Shown here: one piece after another, positions 1 through 8,409 of the stretch | Numbering within the stretch: the stretch's first letter is position 1 | Layout: each line of letters opens with the position of its first letter | Source of the DNA: Gnetum montanum | Taxonomy: Eukaryota > Streptophyta > Gnetopsida > Gnetales > Gnetaceae | Assembly (NCBI GenBank): GCA_015680685.1 | Contig: MNCI01036463.1 | Coordinates: forward strand, 1,191,228-1,255,227 | Direction of reading: 5' to 3' | DNA length: 64,000 bases | Translations under genes and position numbers: made by a program | Notes under the pieces: generated by a model | Seen by the model: only the letters and a program-made list of their open reading frames with translations | What the model was told of the DNA's origin: nothing | Databases searched by the model: none

Positions 1-1056
1 TGGGGTCTACTCGTATCCCTACCTCTGAGGCTACGACTCCAAGCATTTTACCTGTTTTGACGCCGAAGACGCATTTCTTTGGGTTAAGCCTTAGTTTGTA
101 TTTTAGACAACGTTTTAACACTAAGCCAAGATCTTATACATGTTGTTCTGATGATTTTGATTTAACCACTATGTCATCTACATAATCATTGAGCGAGTGT
201 AAGATGTAATCACTGAAAATATATGTCATCGCCCTTTGGTACGTGGCCCCAGCGTTCATGAGACCAAAAGGCATCATTGTATAACAAAAGGTTTCCCAAG
301 GTGTCATGAAAGTGGTTCGGAGCTGGTGTTCTGGATTAATACGTATCTGGTTATATACCGAGAACCCATCCATAAAGGATAACAGGGCGTACCCAGCGGT
401 TGAGTCAACTAGTTGATCAATGCTAGGTAAGGGGAAATCATCCTTTATGGTTGCTACGTTAAGGTCCCGGAAGTCAATGCACAGGCGGATACTTCCGTTC
501 TTCTTTGGGACTATAACCATGTTTGATACCCATTCGGCATAATCAACAGCCCTAATGAAACTAGCTTGGTAGAGCTTGGTAATCTCACTACAAACTACTA
601 ATGCCACCTCAGGTAAGACCTTTCGTGCTTTCTGTTTTACTGGCCTTAGTTTTGGATCAAGGATGATGTTATGCTGGATGATACGAGGGTCTAATCCGGG
701 CATGTCTATATAGGACCACGCAAATGTTTTCATATTGACCCTAAGTACATTTTCAATATCTTTAGCTAGACGTGGTTCTAGTAACGCACTTAATTTTAGA
801 ATTTTAATTTCCCCATCGGGCATGGTGATGGGAGTTTCGGTTAGAGGATCTTCAGTAATGTTTTCGGCTTCAATGTCGAGGGACTTTGTCATTCCCTCAT
901 ATTCGTCAACCGTTTGCTGTGTTGAAGCTATTGTTGCGTCATTTGCTGATGAGCTCGCATAGACGAGATTCACATTGATATTCCTTTCAATCGTGCCGTA
1001 TGGTCCATCGATGACCAACGACTTGGTTAAGCACTTGCAATCCATTAGGCAAGTTC
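1..1056 (-). pseudogene. Element 1 reverse transcriptase (pol, partial)
   Basis: Ty3/gypsy reverse transcriptase, which copies element RNA into DNA. The open stretch from 1063 to 134 begins with a linker (AENITEDPLTETPI), then FAWSYIDMPGLDP, the PVKQKAR motif, RLCIDFRDLN, MPFGLMNAGATYQ and the catalytic YVDDIVVKSK box with both aspartates present. A TAA stop follows SEQHV, where element 2 reads SEQHVQDLD; beyond it the same frame continues to base 1 with LNPKKCVFGVKTGKMLG. A 3' splice acceptor-like site (TTTTTTGACAG on the minus strand, ending at 1057) lies just before the domain, and element 2 has the same arrangement. Decayed by at least one nonsense change; RNase H and integrase should follow to the left. 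Confidence 0.9.
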
Positions 1057-1075
1057 CTGTCAAAAAATGGAGGGC
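1040..1075 (-). other. 3' splice acceptor-like site upstream of RT, element 1
   Basis: On the minus strand a T-rich run ends in GACAG, followed by G at 1056. The RT open frame starts at this point (GTCLMDC...). Element 2 has TTTATTGGCAG at the homologous place, with its exon side starting at 33750. Known Ogre elements remove an intron between protease and RT; here the equivalent intron would contain the whole antisense gene. I could not find a convincing matching donor after the protease, so this is a candidate only. Confidence 0.4.
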
Positions 1076-1149
1076 CTAGTAAGATAGCGTAGGTTATTTT
1101 AGGTCTTTTGGCGATCTTTAGTATGCATGTACGAAAATGGATTAACGTG

Positions 1150-1235
1150 ACAGTGGAACGGCAGTTTAATGCCTTATCGAGCAACGAACGGCAGTTTAAT
1201 GCCTTACCGGGCAACGAACGACAGTTTAATGCCGA
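1150..1235. repeat. Short AGTTTAATGCC-type repeats upstream of cargo gene, element 1
   Basis: Three near-identical 31-bp units read GGCAGTTTAATGCCTTA followed by a short CGGGCAACGAAC-type tail. The same family appears as AGTTTAAGGCCATACCGGGCC units at 33860-34175 in element 2, and on the far side of the cargo gene in both elements. The array is shorter here than in element 2. It lies between the RT start and the cargo promoter. Confidence 0.75.
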
Positions 1236-1388
1236 AATTTGTGTTTTACGTGGTTTATGTGTGTAAATTTTATATATTTTTTGAAAAATTTAAAGCAAAT
1301 TCGAAAAAGCACGAAAAACGAGGCAAAAAGGAAGAAAAACGGAAAAGCGGCGGTGGCGGCGACGGCGTCAGCGTCAACGTCAACGCGC

Positions 1389-1396
1389 TATAAAAG
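1389..1396 (+). promoter_or_regulatory. TATA box of antisense cargo gene, copy 1
   Basis: TATAAAAG on the plus strand, followed by GGGGAGCAGGGGCGTCATTT. Copy 2 has TATATATAG at 34398 followed by TGCAGGGGCGTCATTT, so core promoter and downstream bases are conserved between elements. The predicted ATG lies about 215 bp downstream. This is the strongest sign that the cargo gene is transcribed from its own plus-strand promoter, against the direction of gag-pol. Confidence 0.65.
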
Positions 1397-1439
1397 GGGA
1401 GCAGGGGCGTCATTTTGTCATTTGACTTTCGGAGCGTGA

Positions 1440-1602
1440 GCGTAAACTGCTAGCGTAACCCCAGCGTAGACGCCGAGCAAAACCCCAGCGTAGACGCCGA
1501 GAGAAAACCCCAGCGTAGACGTCGAGAGAAAACCCCAGCGTAGATGTCGTGCGCAAACCACAACGTAGACGCCGACCAGACAAGCCACGGCGTAGACACC
1601 GA
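1440..1602. repeat. GCGTAGACGCC-type repeats in 5' leader of cargo gene, copy 1
   Basis: Four to five copies of a unit of about 31 bp containing AACCCCAGCGTAGACGCCGAG lie between the TATA box and the predicted start codon. They belong to the palindromic GCGTA-YACGC motif family that also fills intron 1, the gag leader and the LTRs. They translate into long spurious frames on both strands. Confidence 0.8.
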
Positions 1603-1734
1603 GATGGGCAGAGGCAAAGAAATAGAGGGCTGAGGACAGAAAGGACCTGAACTGACATTTATGGAGTAGAGTGAGGTGATGCTGCAGTGCCTACCCTGCC
1701 CGAGCATCCCCGCATGGCCCGAATCTTCTGGCAG

Positions 1735-2462
1735 GTAGGCCTTTGACCCTGTTTTCGTTGATTTTTAGTGTCTATTTTCTTTGTAGCGTAGACAGTTAGC
1801 GTAGGTTTTTGACGTATACACCTAGCGTGAAGGGTTTGGAGTAATGTATCGGCGTAAACGCCGCGTGTGTTATTCTCTGCGTAGACTGTCGCGGCTTCGT
1901 TTCTTCGGTGTCTAGCGTAGAGACTTGTACTGGCTTCTACGCCGAGGGTTTCTATAGCGTATACACCGGGCGTAAGTTGGATACTTCGCGGCGTAAGTCT
2001 GTTTGGCGTAAATTTTTGTATTATGCACGGCGTAGATAGTTTTTGGTATGCGGTGTTTCTACGCCCAGCATATATGCCAAGTGTAACTGTTTTTGTACGC
2101 CCAGCGTATACGCCAAGCGTAACTGTTTTCGTATGCCCAGCGTATACGCCAAGCATAATTGTTTTCGTACGCCCCAGCGTATACGTCGAGCGTAACTGTT
2201 TTCGTACGCCCAGCGTATACGCCAAGCGTAACTGTTTTCGTACACCCCAGCTTATGCACCGAGCGTAACTATTTTCGTACGCCCAGCGTATATGCCAAGC
2301 GTAGCTGTTTTCGTACGCCCCAGCGTATGCGCTGAGCGTAACTATTTTCGTACGCCCAGCGTATATGCCGAGCGTAACAGTTAGAAAAATTTTTTGCGAA
2401 TGTCTAATTTCCAAAATGAAGTTTTCAGTATTGATCGTTGGTCTTGTTTTGATGGCTTGCAG
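1735..2462 (+). repeat. Intron 1 of cargo copy 1: tandem palindrome-motif array
   Basis: The GT donor at 1735 and AG acceptor at 2461-2462 join exon 1 (AG) to exon 2 (A-GAC) in phase. From about 2050 to 2385 the intron is a tandem array of roughly 35-bp units built on CAGCGTATACGCCAAGCGTAA plus a CTGTTTTCGTACGCC half. The motif GCGTATACGC is self-complementary. Copy 2 holds a related but differently arranged array in its own intron 1 (34783-35496), so the intron content turns over while the exons do not. Confidence 0.8.
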
Positions 2463-3269
2463 AGACATTGAGCCTCCCCTTCTAGTGGTTGAGTTAGTTG
2501 GGGTTTTGACATGGTTTGGTCGTATGGAGGATGGTGACCTGACCCCGAATTTGACCGTTGAGCACAATAGAGTCTGGTTCCGGGACGGGGCCTACGAATT
2601 TTTGGCCTTCTTGCTGGACCATTTGAATGCCGTGATTTGGTCTCACCTAGGCGAGGATGTGGCAAGGAGCATCATTGAGGCGATGTTACCCGGCGCAGCG
2701 GAGGACATCAGAATGTTTATGGAGGATATTAATGAAGGGTCATTTGTCGCTGAGGGTGTTCCCCTTGGTGGTCCGAAATCTGCCCGTCCGTTGACACGTG
2801 TGTGGGACCAGCTGCCGTGGGGGCCCAACTATATCAACAACACATTGTTCTTAGCTGGCCGCACGCACACTTTGTTTCAGAATCCCCCTGGCACAGTGTA
2901 CTGGGTGGAAAGGTAATTTCATCTTAGCTTTGGTTATTTCTCTCTTTTTCATATTCAAATACTTACTTTTGTTTTGACACATGTTTTCGCCTTCCTGCAG
3001 GCCAAAAGTTACACAAGATGGGGCCTATGCAGGCGACAATGGGATTGGATTGGCGCGTACGGCTGTGGAGGTGTTCATGGTGGGTCCCACCCTTCGCGGG
3101 GCCGTTTTGGCCCACACTAGGGATGCCATGAAGAACTTCCCTAAGAGATTTTCAAAGGCATTTGCGCAATGTACCGCGCGTGGCTGGTTGCATGCCGACT
3201 GGGCCCCTAATGGACCAATTTTCCCATCTGCTTCTGATTTGGGCGAAACCTCAAAGTCCAATACTAAAA
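2463..3269 (+). other. Cargo exons 2-3, copy 1: FCP1/NIF-like HAD domain, catalytic residues lost
   Basis: Exon 2 (150 codons) and exon 3 (about 90 codons). Landmarks in order: LLVVELVGVLTWF in place of the HAD motif I (usually LLxLDLDGxL), an FRDGAYEFLAFLLDHLNAVIWS stretch matching the RPxLxEFL...VxIWS block of FCP1/SCP-type phosphatases, PLTRVWDQL, NNTLFLAGRTHTLFQNPPGT matching the NTLLxDDSPxKALxNPPxT block, then a GPTLRGAVLA tail matching GGxLRxYLEGLA. In motif I the nucleophile Asp is Glu and the second Asp is Val; the later DD pair is AG. The protein should therefore keep the fold but not the phosphatase chemistry. Family assignment is by eye; a distant HAD relative such as TIM50-like or UBLCP1-like is possible. 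Confidence 0.65.
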
Positions 3270-3359
3270 GTTAGTGGCAATGTTTCATAGATGTCGTGAT
3301 TGGTCTGGTCAATTGCCAAGTGTCAAGCTAATACGAAGGTATTGGGTTTGTCTTTACAG

Positions 3360-4400
3360 CTGGCACCACCTCCGGCAGGGATTCCATTGTGACCGGGAGG
3401 ACTAAAATAACTCTTTCAATGAAATTTGGTGAAACCAGTTCCGCCCAGAAGTGGTTACGGAAAAAAGCTTCACCGTCTATTGTTGCCTTTTTGGAACATG
3501 CTGGTCTCATGGCACTCTTTGTGGCCCCTAGCCCGAATGTATCTATAACAGAGATGATCAGGATTGTGGATTCATTTGACAGATCCGTCTCCCGCTATAG
3601 CGCTCGTATTAAGGGCGTTAAAGTAATTTTTGAGTTATCACCTCAATTTTTTGCGGATTTGTTTAGCGTGCCTACAAATGGTGTAAAAATCATTACAGAC
3701 AGGACGCATAAAGAGATTGACATGATCTACGACTTAGAGGATTGGTTAGGGGTGACCAAGTGTGCCAAAGGATTCCCAATGCAGGGGAGAACGAAGGTTG
3801 AGGAAGTTAACGAGTTTTACCCCCTATTTAGAGCACGTTTGTTTCCGAAGACTCTATCGCAAGTCAAGAGTCTCGGGGTTGAAGCAGTGCGAGTCATGCG
3901 CACTGTTCTAGAGGCTGGCGTGTGCTACAACTGGGCCAAATTTTTATTATCAGGAATGACCAAAGAGATAGAGCGGCTGCGTTCGAACATAGAGGCGCAG
4001 TCCCATTTTACCTTCGCTTTCTTCCCCGACTATATTCGTCGCTTTGCCAAATTTTTGGTGGTTCGTGGGGAAAACAAATTTGTCTTGCGTGATAGGAACC
4101 AGTTATCTCGCCCCTGGGTGAACCAGTTATTTGACACAGCCAAGTCCCAAGACGCCCCCGAGGGGATTGATGAATCCCTTACGATCACAACGGGTGGGTC
4201 GTCTAGCCCCTCGCTTCACACACGCGATAGTGTAGGGCCGGAACCAGACGGAATGTCTTATGCTGCCAAAAAGGTGGAGCGGGTAGTCAAAGACACCATA
4301 GGCAAAGCGAAATCCAAGTTGGGGAAGCGTGACAGCATAGCTGAGGGGACTAGTGAGATTGAGCAGCCTAGAGTAAAGCGGATTCGATTTAAAATTCCTG
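3360..4400 (+). other. Cargo exon 4, copy 1: helical domain resembling plant transposon-associated proteins
   Basis: An open exon of 347 codons. The first ~230 residues contain ITEMIRIVDSFDRSVSRYS, KGVKVIFELSPQFFADLFSVP, LEDWLGVTKCAKGFPMQG, EEVNEFYPLFRARLFPKTLS and FLLSGMTKEIERLRSN. The pattern V-x-F-x-x-SPxxFxxLFxVP is reminiscent of the 'putative plant transposon protein' and plant mobile-domain-like families. The rest is a low-complexity linker (TTGGSSSPSLHTRDS) followed by a basic stretch (KAKSKLGKR, RVKRIRFKIPG) that could act as a nuclear localisation signal. This is the best preserved part of copy 1, with no stop codon. Function not known. Confidence 0.5.
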
Positions 4401-4490
4401 GTAAACTTCTTATTCTTGTTTCACTTGTCTTACAAATAGTTTTAACGGTTACTGGTTGTATGCAATTGACTTCGTTCATTTTGTATTAAG

Positions 4491-6045
4491 CATTCAAGAG
4501 ACACGATTTGCGGACTATACCAGAGGATGAGGAATTAACCGACCCGGCGGGAGGAACTAAATTGCTAGGGGACGGAACTGGAGGAACTGGAGGTACTGAA
4601 CCCCTAGATGATCAAGTGGAGACTGAAGAAATGTTCAGCAGCTTTCTTAAAGGGGATCTTGAGCTTGGAGACCCTCCGACGCAGGAGGAGATCAGAGGGA
4701 ACGGTATGTCTCTTTACTTAGTTGTGTAGCCTAATATATTCCTGGATTACCTTATTATGGATTTTCGAATTTTTTGTTTGACCCAAAGGAGAGCGAGACC
4801 ATCCCAGAGAAGGAGTCAGAGATCCCCCCCAAAGTGCCTCCAAAGGTTAGCGCCTCGCGCACTGATGGACCTTTTACTTGGATGGAAATGCCAAGTAAAA
4901 GGGATTTCGTAGCTGGGTGGCCGAAGAAGTTGTCGAGCGGATCGAAGGGATCAATCCTGACATAGGTATGGATGCATCCTAAGATTTTTACTATGTTAAA
5001 GTTTGATGCTCAATTTTGTTTGTTCTAACGTTTGTCTTTTCCCTATGGACAGGTGCCCAACTGAGGTGGGATCCATCCGAACCTGTCAATATGGAGAGTT
5101 TGCCTACACTTTCCCCAGAAGTTGAGCAAGTGCCCAGACTTGTTTACAAAGAGGTAGCAGAGGGCTTCGTTCAAAATGCCAAAGCGATATGGACGTGTAG
5201 GCGATCCATTGAACAATTGTGGCTCCAAATTCAGGCGAAAGAGAAGGAGAATTCTAAATTGTCAATGGAACGTGACGATCTGAAGGCCCGATACGAGTTC
5301 GCCGTAGCTAAATTAAGCAATGATCGCTCTTGGCGGACCTCCGAGGTCACGTATACAAGGTATTGGAACTTACTCAATCACCATGCGGGGCTGATATGGA
5401 GACTAGGAGAGCGTAGGGCCCAAATTGATTTGCTGAACACGAAATGCCAAGATTGGAAGGCTTTCGCCTCCAAAGTACGCAAATGGGGGCAAGATGAGAA
5501 GAACCACAAGCACCAGTACAAGAAGTCACTAAAATAAGTGTCTATTGAGAAGCGATAGTTAGAAATGTTTGTGGAGGGTCTTGGTCTGCGCTCTGCCTTT
5601 GACACATTCACCCAAAACACAATTGTAGAGATGGAATCTCCTAAAAGGCGGATAACGACAGCCTCTGGGGAGGTGTCGGTGGGAGAATTCCATTTGAAAT
5701 GTCCCACCTGGTCGGATGTTGACAAGGGAAAGGCTTTGGCAGATATTGACTTGGGTCTCAATGGGACGGACTGGGCAAGTGTTTCCGAAGAGGAGATCCT
5801 GCGACGACTTGAATTCGGCTTGGGGGGACCTCCTATGGTAAGCGTTTTGTCTTTTTGGAGTTAATTGATTGACTAATGTTTGAAATTTTGAAATTCGCTC
5901 ATTTTTTCTATGTTGATTATTTCCTCTTTGGTTTTTTTTTCAGGATGAAGGTGGGGATGAGACTGGAGAAGCTGGCCCCAGTGGGGCAAGAGCCTCTGAT
6001 GCTGGTGGATCCAAGGAGGACAATCCTCATGCCCCAGATGTTTAG
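4491..6045 (+). other. Cargo exons 5-8, copy 1: acidic linker and coiled-coil C-terminus
   Basis: Exon 5 is acidic and Gly/Thr-rich (GDGTGGTGGTEPLDD) and ends with MFSSFLKGDLELGDPP. Exon 6 holds FTWMEMPSKRDFVAG. Exon 7 starts GAQLRWDPSEPVNMESLPTL and continues into a long charged helix (AKEKENSKLSMERDDLKARYE) typical of a coiled coil, then a LEMFVEGLGLRS block and SVSEEEILRRLEFGLGG. Exon 8 is a short acidic tail ending HAPDV-stop. Two in-frame stops lie in exon 7 (TAA at about 5535, TAG at about 5559) where copy 2 reads GAA and CAA. Exon 6 lacks one base relative to copy 2. No homology outside this element family recognised. Confidence 0.7.
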
Positions 6046-6612
6046 CATTTTAGCATTTTTCATTTTTTGATTCAAACTTATACTGAAACTATAACTTGAA
6101 AATTATGAAATGAACAAAGACGGTTGATTGTATGTAAATGTATATATATATATTTTTGTCGTTGATCTTGGGTTTAACATGCCATAGAAATGTAGAATGT
6201 TTTGATTTATTTTCTGTAATACAGGAAGCGATTATAAAAGTAGAACGAAAGGCAAGTACTAGTTTATAGCCATTTCGGGCCCTATGCGTAGTTTATGGCC
6301 ATTTCGGGCCCTATGCATAGTTTATGGTCATTTCGGGCCTCATGTGTAGTTTATGGCCATTTTGGGCCCCATGCGTAATCAAAGGATGTTTTGGAGGACG
6401 CGGATAGATTTCTTGGCTAACCGATCATTGCTGATCGTGGCTAGTTTTATGTCATTGCGGACATGATAGTTTAGTGTCATTTCAAACCGGGAGTGGCATT
6501 TAATTGTTTTTCCTGTTTTATCGTAGTTTAGTGTCATTTCGAACTTTTTATAGTTTAACGTCTTTTCGGACTATTTGTAGTTTAACATCATTTCGGACCT
6601 TGGGTTATAGTA
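6046..6612. repeat. Short AGTTTATGGCCATTTCGGGCC repeats downstream of cargo gene, element 1
   Basis: After an AT-rich 3' flank of the cargo gene (TATATATATA near 6143) come repeated units reading AGTTTATGGCCATTTCGGGCC, then AGTTTAGTGTCATTTC and AGTTTAACGTCATTTCGGAC variants, up to the protease stop. They are the same family as the array on the other side of the cargo gene (1150-1235) and as both arrays in element 2. No coding sequence is seen. Confidence 0.8.
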
Positions 6613-7554
6613 TCATTTCAGTAATTTTTTGATTTTTTTCGTTTTAATGTTAGATGATGTTTCAATAGGTATGATCCGGTACTTAGTGTCCCCTTCGCTG
6701 ATTACATTAAACAGTAATTCGGCCCAAGGGACCTCTGATGGAATGTCTCTTGTGTTAGCGCTTTCGGATATTTCAGTGTCCGTGGGGAGCTCTATATTAG
6801 CTTTTGCTTGAGAAGGCACAGACGTTTCTGTTTGATGAGGTTTTTGTTCCATGTCAGAAGATTTACTGCTTACCGATGATCGTAGATTTTCGTTATTTTG
6901 GCTAGGCTTTTCAAGCTCGACTTTCGAGCCCTGGTCCATGTCCATATGTGATGAGATAATAGGAGTAACTGCTTCGCCATGTATGACGATTTCTCCACCT
7001 TCATAGGGCAGATGAATTTCCTGATGGATAGGGGAGGAGACAGCTCTCAATTGGGCTAACCAGGGTCTTCCCAATATCAGGTTGAACCCCGGCATCTCGT
7101 CCACTACTAGGAATTCAGCAGATGTCGGGAATGGATCTCCTGCTATAAAGTCTAAAGTTATTGAGCCTTTCACCATTACGCATGACCCACTAAATGACTT
7201 TAAACACGTAGTCGTGGCTGGTTTAAGTAGTTCAGTAAGTCCTAGTTGTTCAATGATGTGGTACGGCACAACGTTTGTCGCGGCTCCATCATCTACATGG
7301 ACCCTATGTATTTTAAACTGGTTTATACAGATTGTTATGAACTTGGGTGCTGTTGTTACCTCCCGCGTTTTCCTATCCACCTTGATGTTATCATCATGAA
7401 AACTTAGTGGCTTAGGAGTAGTCGTGCGAGGTGAGAACATCACCGCATGGATGGAGGGTTCGTTTGGGGGTAAGTCCTCGCTCACCGGGATTGACGTTAA
7501 CATGTGTACTAGAGCTTTCCAATGTGTTTGAGACGTTAGGACTAAGTCATACAA
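6613..7554 (-). pseudogene. Element 1 retropepsin-like protease domain
   Basis: Aspartic protease region of gag-pol, 313 codons open. Key pieces: ITICINQFKIHRVHVDDGAATNVVP (the catalytic D-[ST]-G-A is here DDGA), HIIEQLGLTELL, and FNLILGRPWLAQL, the usual I-L-G-R-P-W-L block of plant Ty3/gypsy proteases. It would cut the gag-pol polyprotein during particle maturation. It is in the same frame as the downstream half of gag (8409, 9159, 9468). The C-terminal ~110 residues are low-complexity and end KKIKKLLK-stop, immediately before the short-repeat array. The frame is intact, but the change of Ser/Thr to Asp in the active-site triplet may impair it. Confidence 0.85.
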
Positions 7555-7584
7555 GCTCAGTGAAGTGTTCTTTTGTTTTAATGC

Positions 7585-8409
7585 CTAGGTGACTTGTGTC
7601 AAGGCGGCTGTGAAGTTTTCACTGTTGGGGGTGTTTTTATCGGTGCTAACTGGATCCATGGGACCCAACAGTTTTATCTCTCGTTTTGTTGGCATTTCAG
7701 TTTTCAGAGCTGTCGTTTTAGATGATTCATGCCTTTCAGATGACTCACCTTCATTACCCGTGCTTGGTTGATCATCAGATGGTGACATGGGTACAGAGTT
7801 CAGGGGAGTGGGCTTAGGTGCCACCAGAGCTAGTCATTGGCGCTCTTTCTCCAAACGTTCTCGCGTAAGCCTATTTGCTAGGTGTTCTTGTGTGTCACAC
7901 AGAGGTGGAGTTGACCTTGGAGTCTAGGATTGCCTAGGGATTTTTACGACATAGGGAGCAGGATGAGGCTATGCATACGATTGGGCAGGAGTTTGCACAG
8001 GTAGCCTAACGACATACGGGGCTAGTCTTGGTGGAGGCTGGGCCTCTATCGTTGCAACGGCAGGTGGTACCCAAACTAAAAAAGGGGTAGGCTGAGCGTG
8101 AGGGTTTGGAGTACCTGCGGGGTTAGCTGGAGGGATGCGCACTACGTATGGTTGTTGGTGTGTGCTGACATCAGAGGTGCGTATTGTGGAGGGCACCCGG
8201 ATTACGAATGGCCGCTGCGAGGCGTGAGGTGATTGAGGTATAGAGTTAGCGGGGGGAATCTGAACCACGAATGGTTTGTTAGATGTTTCTTGTTTTTTTT
8301 CGGGATGGACGGTGTTGATGCGGGGTGTGCTAGAGTCATCATCACAATAGATTGAGGTAATTATGTACGGTGGCTCTTTAGCGTTCAGGGGGTCTTTGTA
8401 CACCCCCAT
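7585..8409 (-). pseudogene. Element 1 gag-protease linker with PYVVR(I/V)P repeats
   Basis: Proline-rich region between gag and protease, two open segments in the protease frame broken by stops. The segment 8409-7969 contains five to six repeats of about 25 residues centred on PYVVRIPPANP, PFVIRVPSTI, PFLVWVPPAV and PYVVRLP. Element 2 has the same kind of repeat (PYVVRAPPTI, PYIVRTPERP). The segment 7824-7585 is Ser/Pro/Glu-rich. No enzymatic domain is seen; a flexible spacer is likely. The function of the repeated motif is unknown. Confidence 0.65.

Larger units (their letters stand above)
1604..6045 (+). pseudogene. Antisense cargo gene copy 1: eight exons, FCP1/HAD-like pseudophosphatase plus transposon-protein-like plus coiled coil
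   Basis: Exons inferred by splice sites, reading phase and comparison with copy 2: 1604-1734, 2463-2912, 3001-3269, 3360-4400, 4491-4703, about 4787-4965, 5053-5837 and 5944-6045. Junctions join in phase; the clearest are 2912/3001 (AG|GTAATT...CTGCAG|G) and 5837/5944 (ATG|GTAAGC...TTTCAG|GAT). The ATG at 1604 opens MGRGKEIEG (copy 2: MGKGKEVEG) and the TAG at 6043-6045 closes it. Exons 1, 2, 3, 7 and 8 have the same length in both copies. Damage: two stops in exon 1, a lost AG acceptor before exon 6, a 1-base deletion in exon 6, and TAA and TAG in exon 7. The gene lies between protease and RT, opposite to gag-pol. The function is unknown; the copy is dead, but the gene structure is convincing. 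Confidence 0.85.

Noticed and set aside
1659-2567. 302-codon minus-strand open frame (VYAGRTKTVTLG repeats)
   Set aside because: It is the translation of the GCGTATACGC tandem array in intron 1 of the cargo gene and runs antisense to exon 2. No domain; the repeat explains the lack of stops.
1604-6045. Chance insertion of a host gene into one retrotransposon copy
   Set aside because: The same gene lies at the same place in a second, diverged element with the same flanking repeat types, so it is inherited with the element family.
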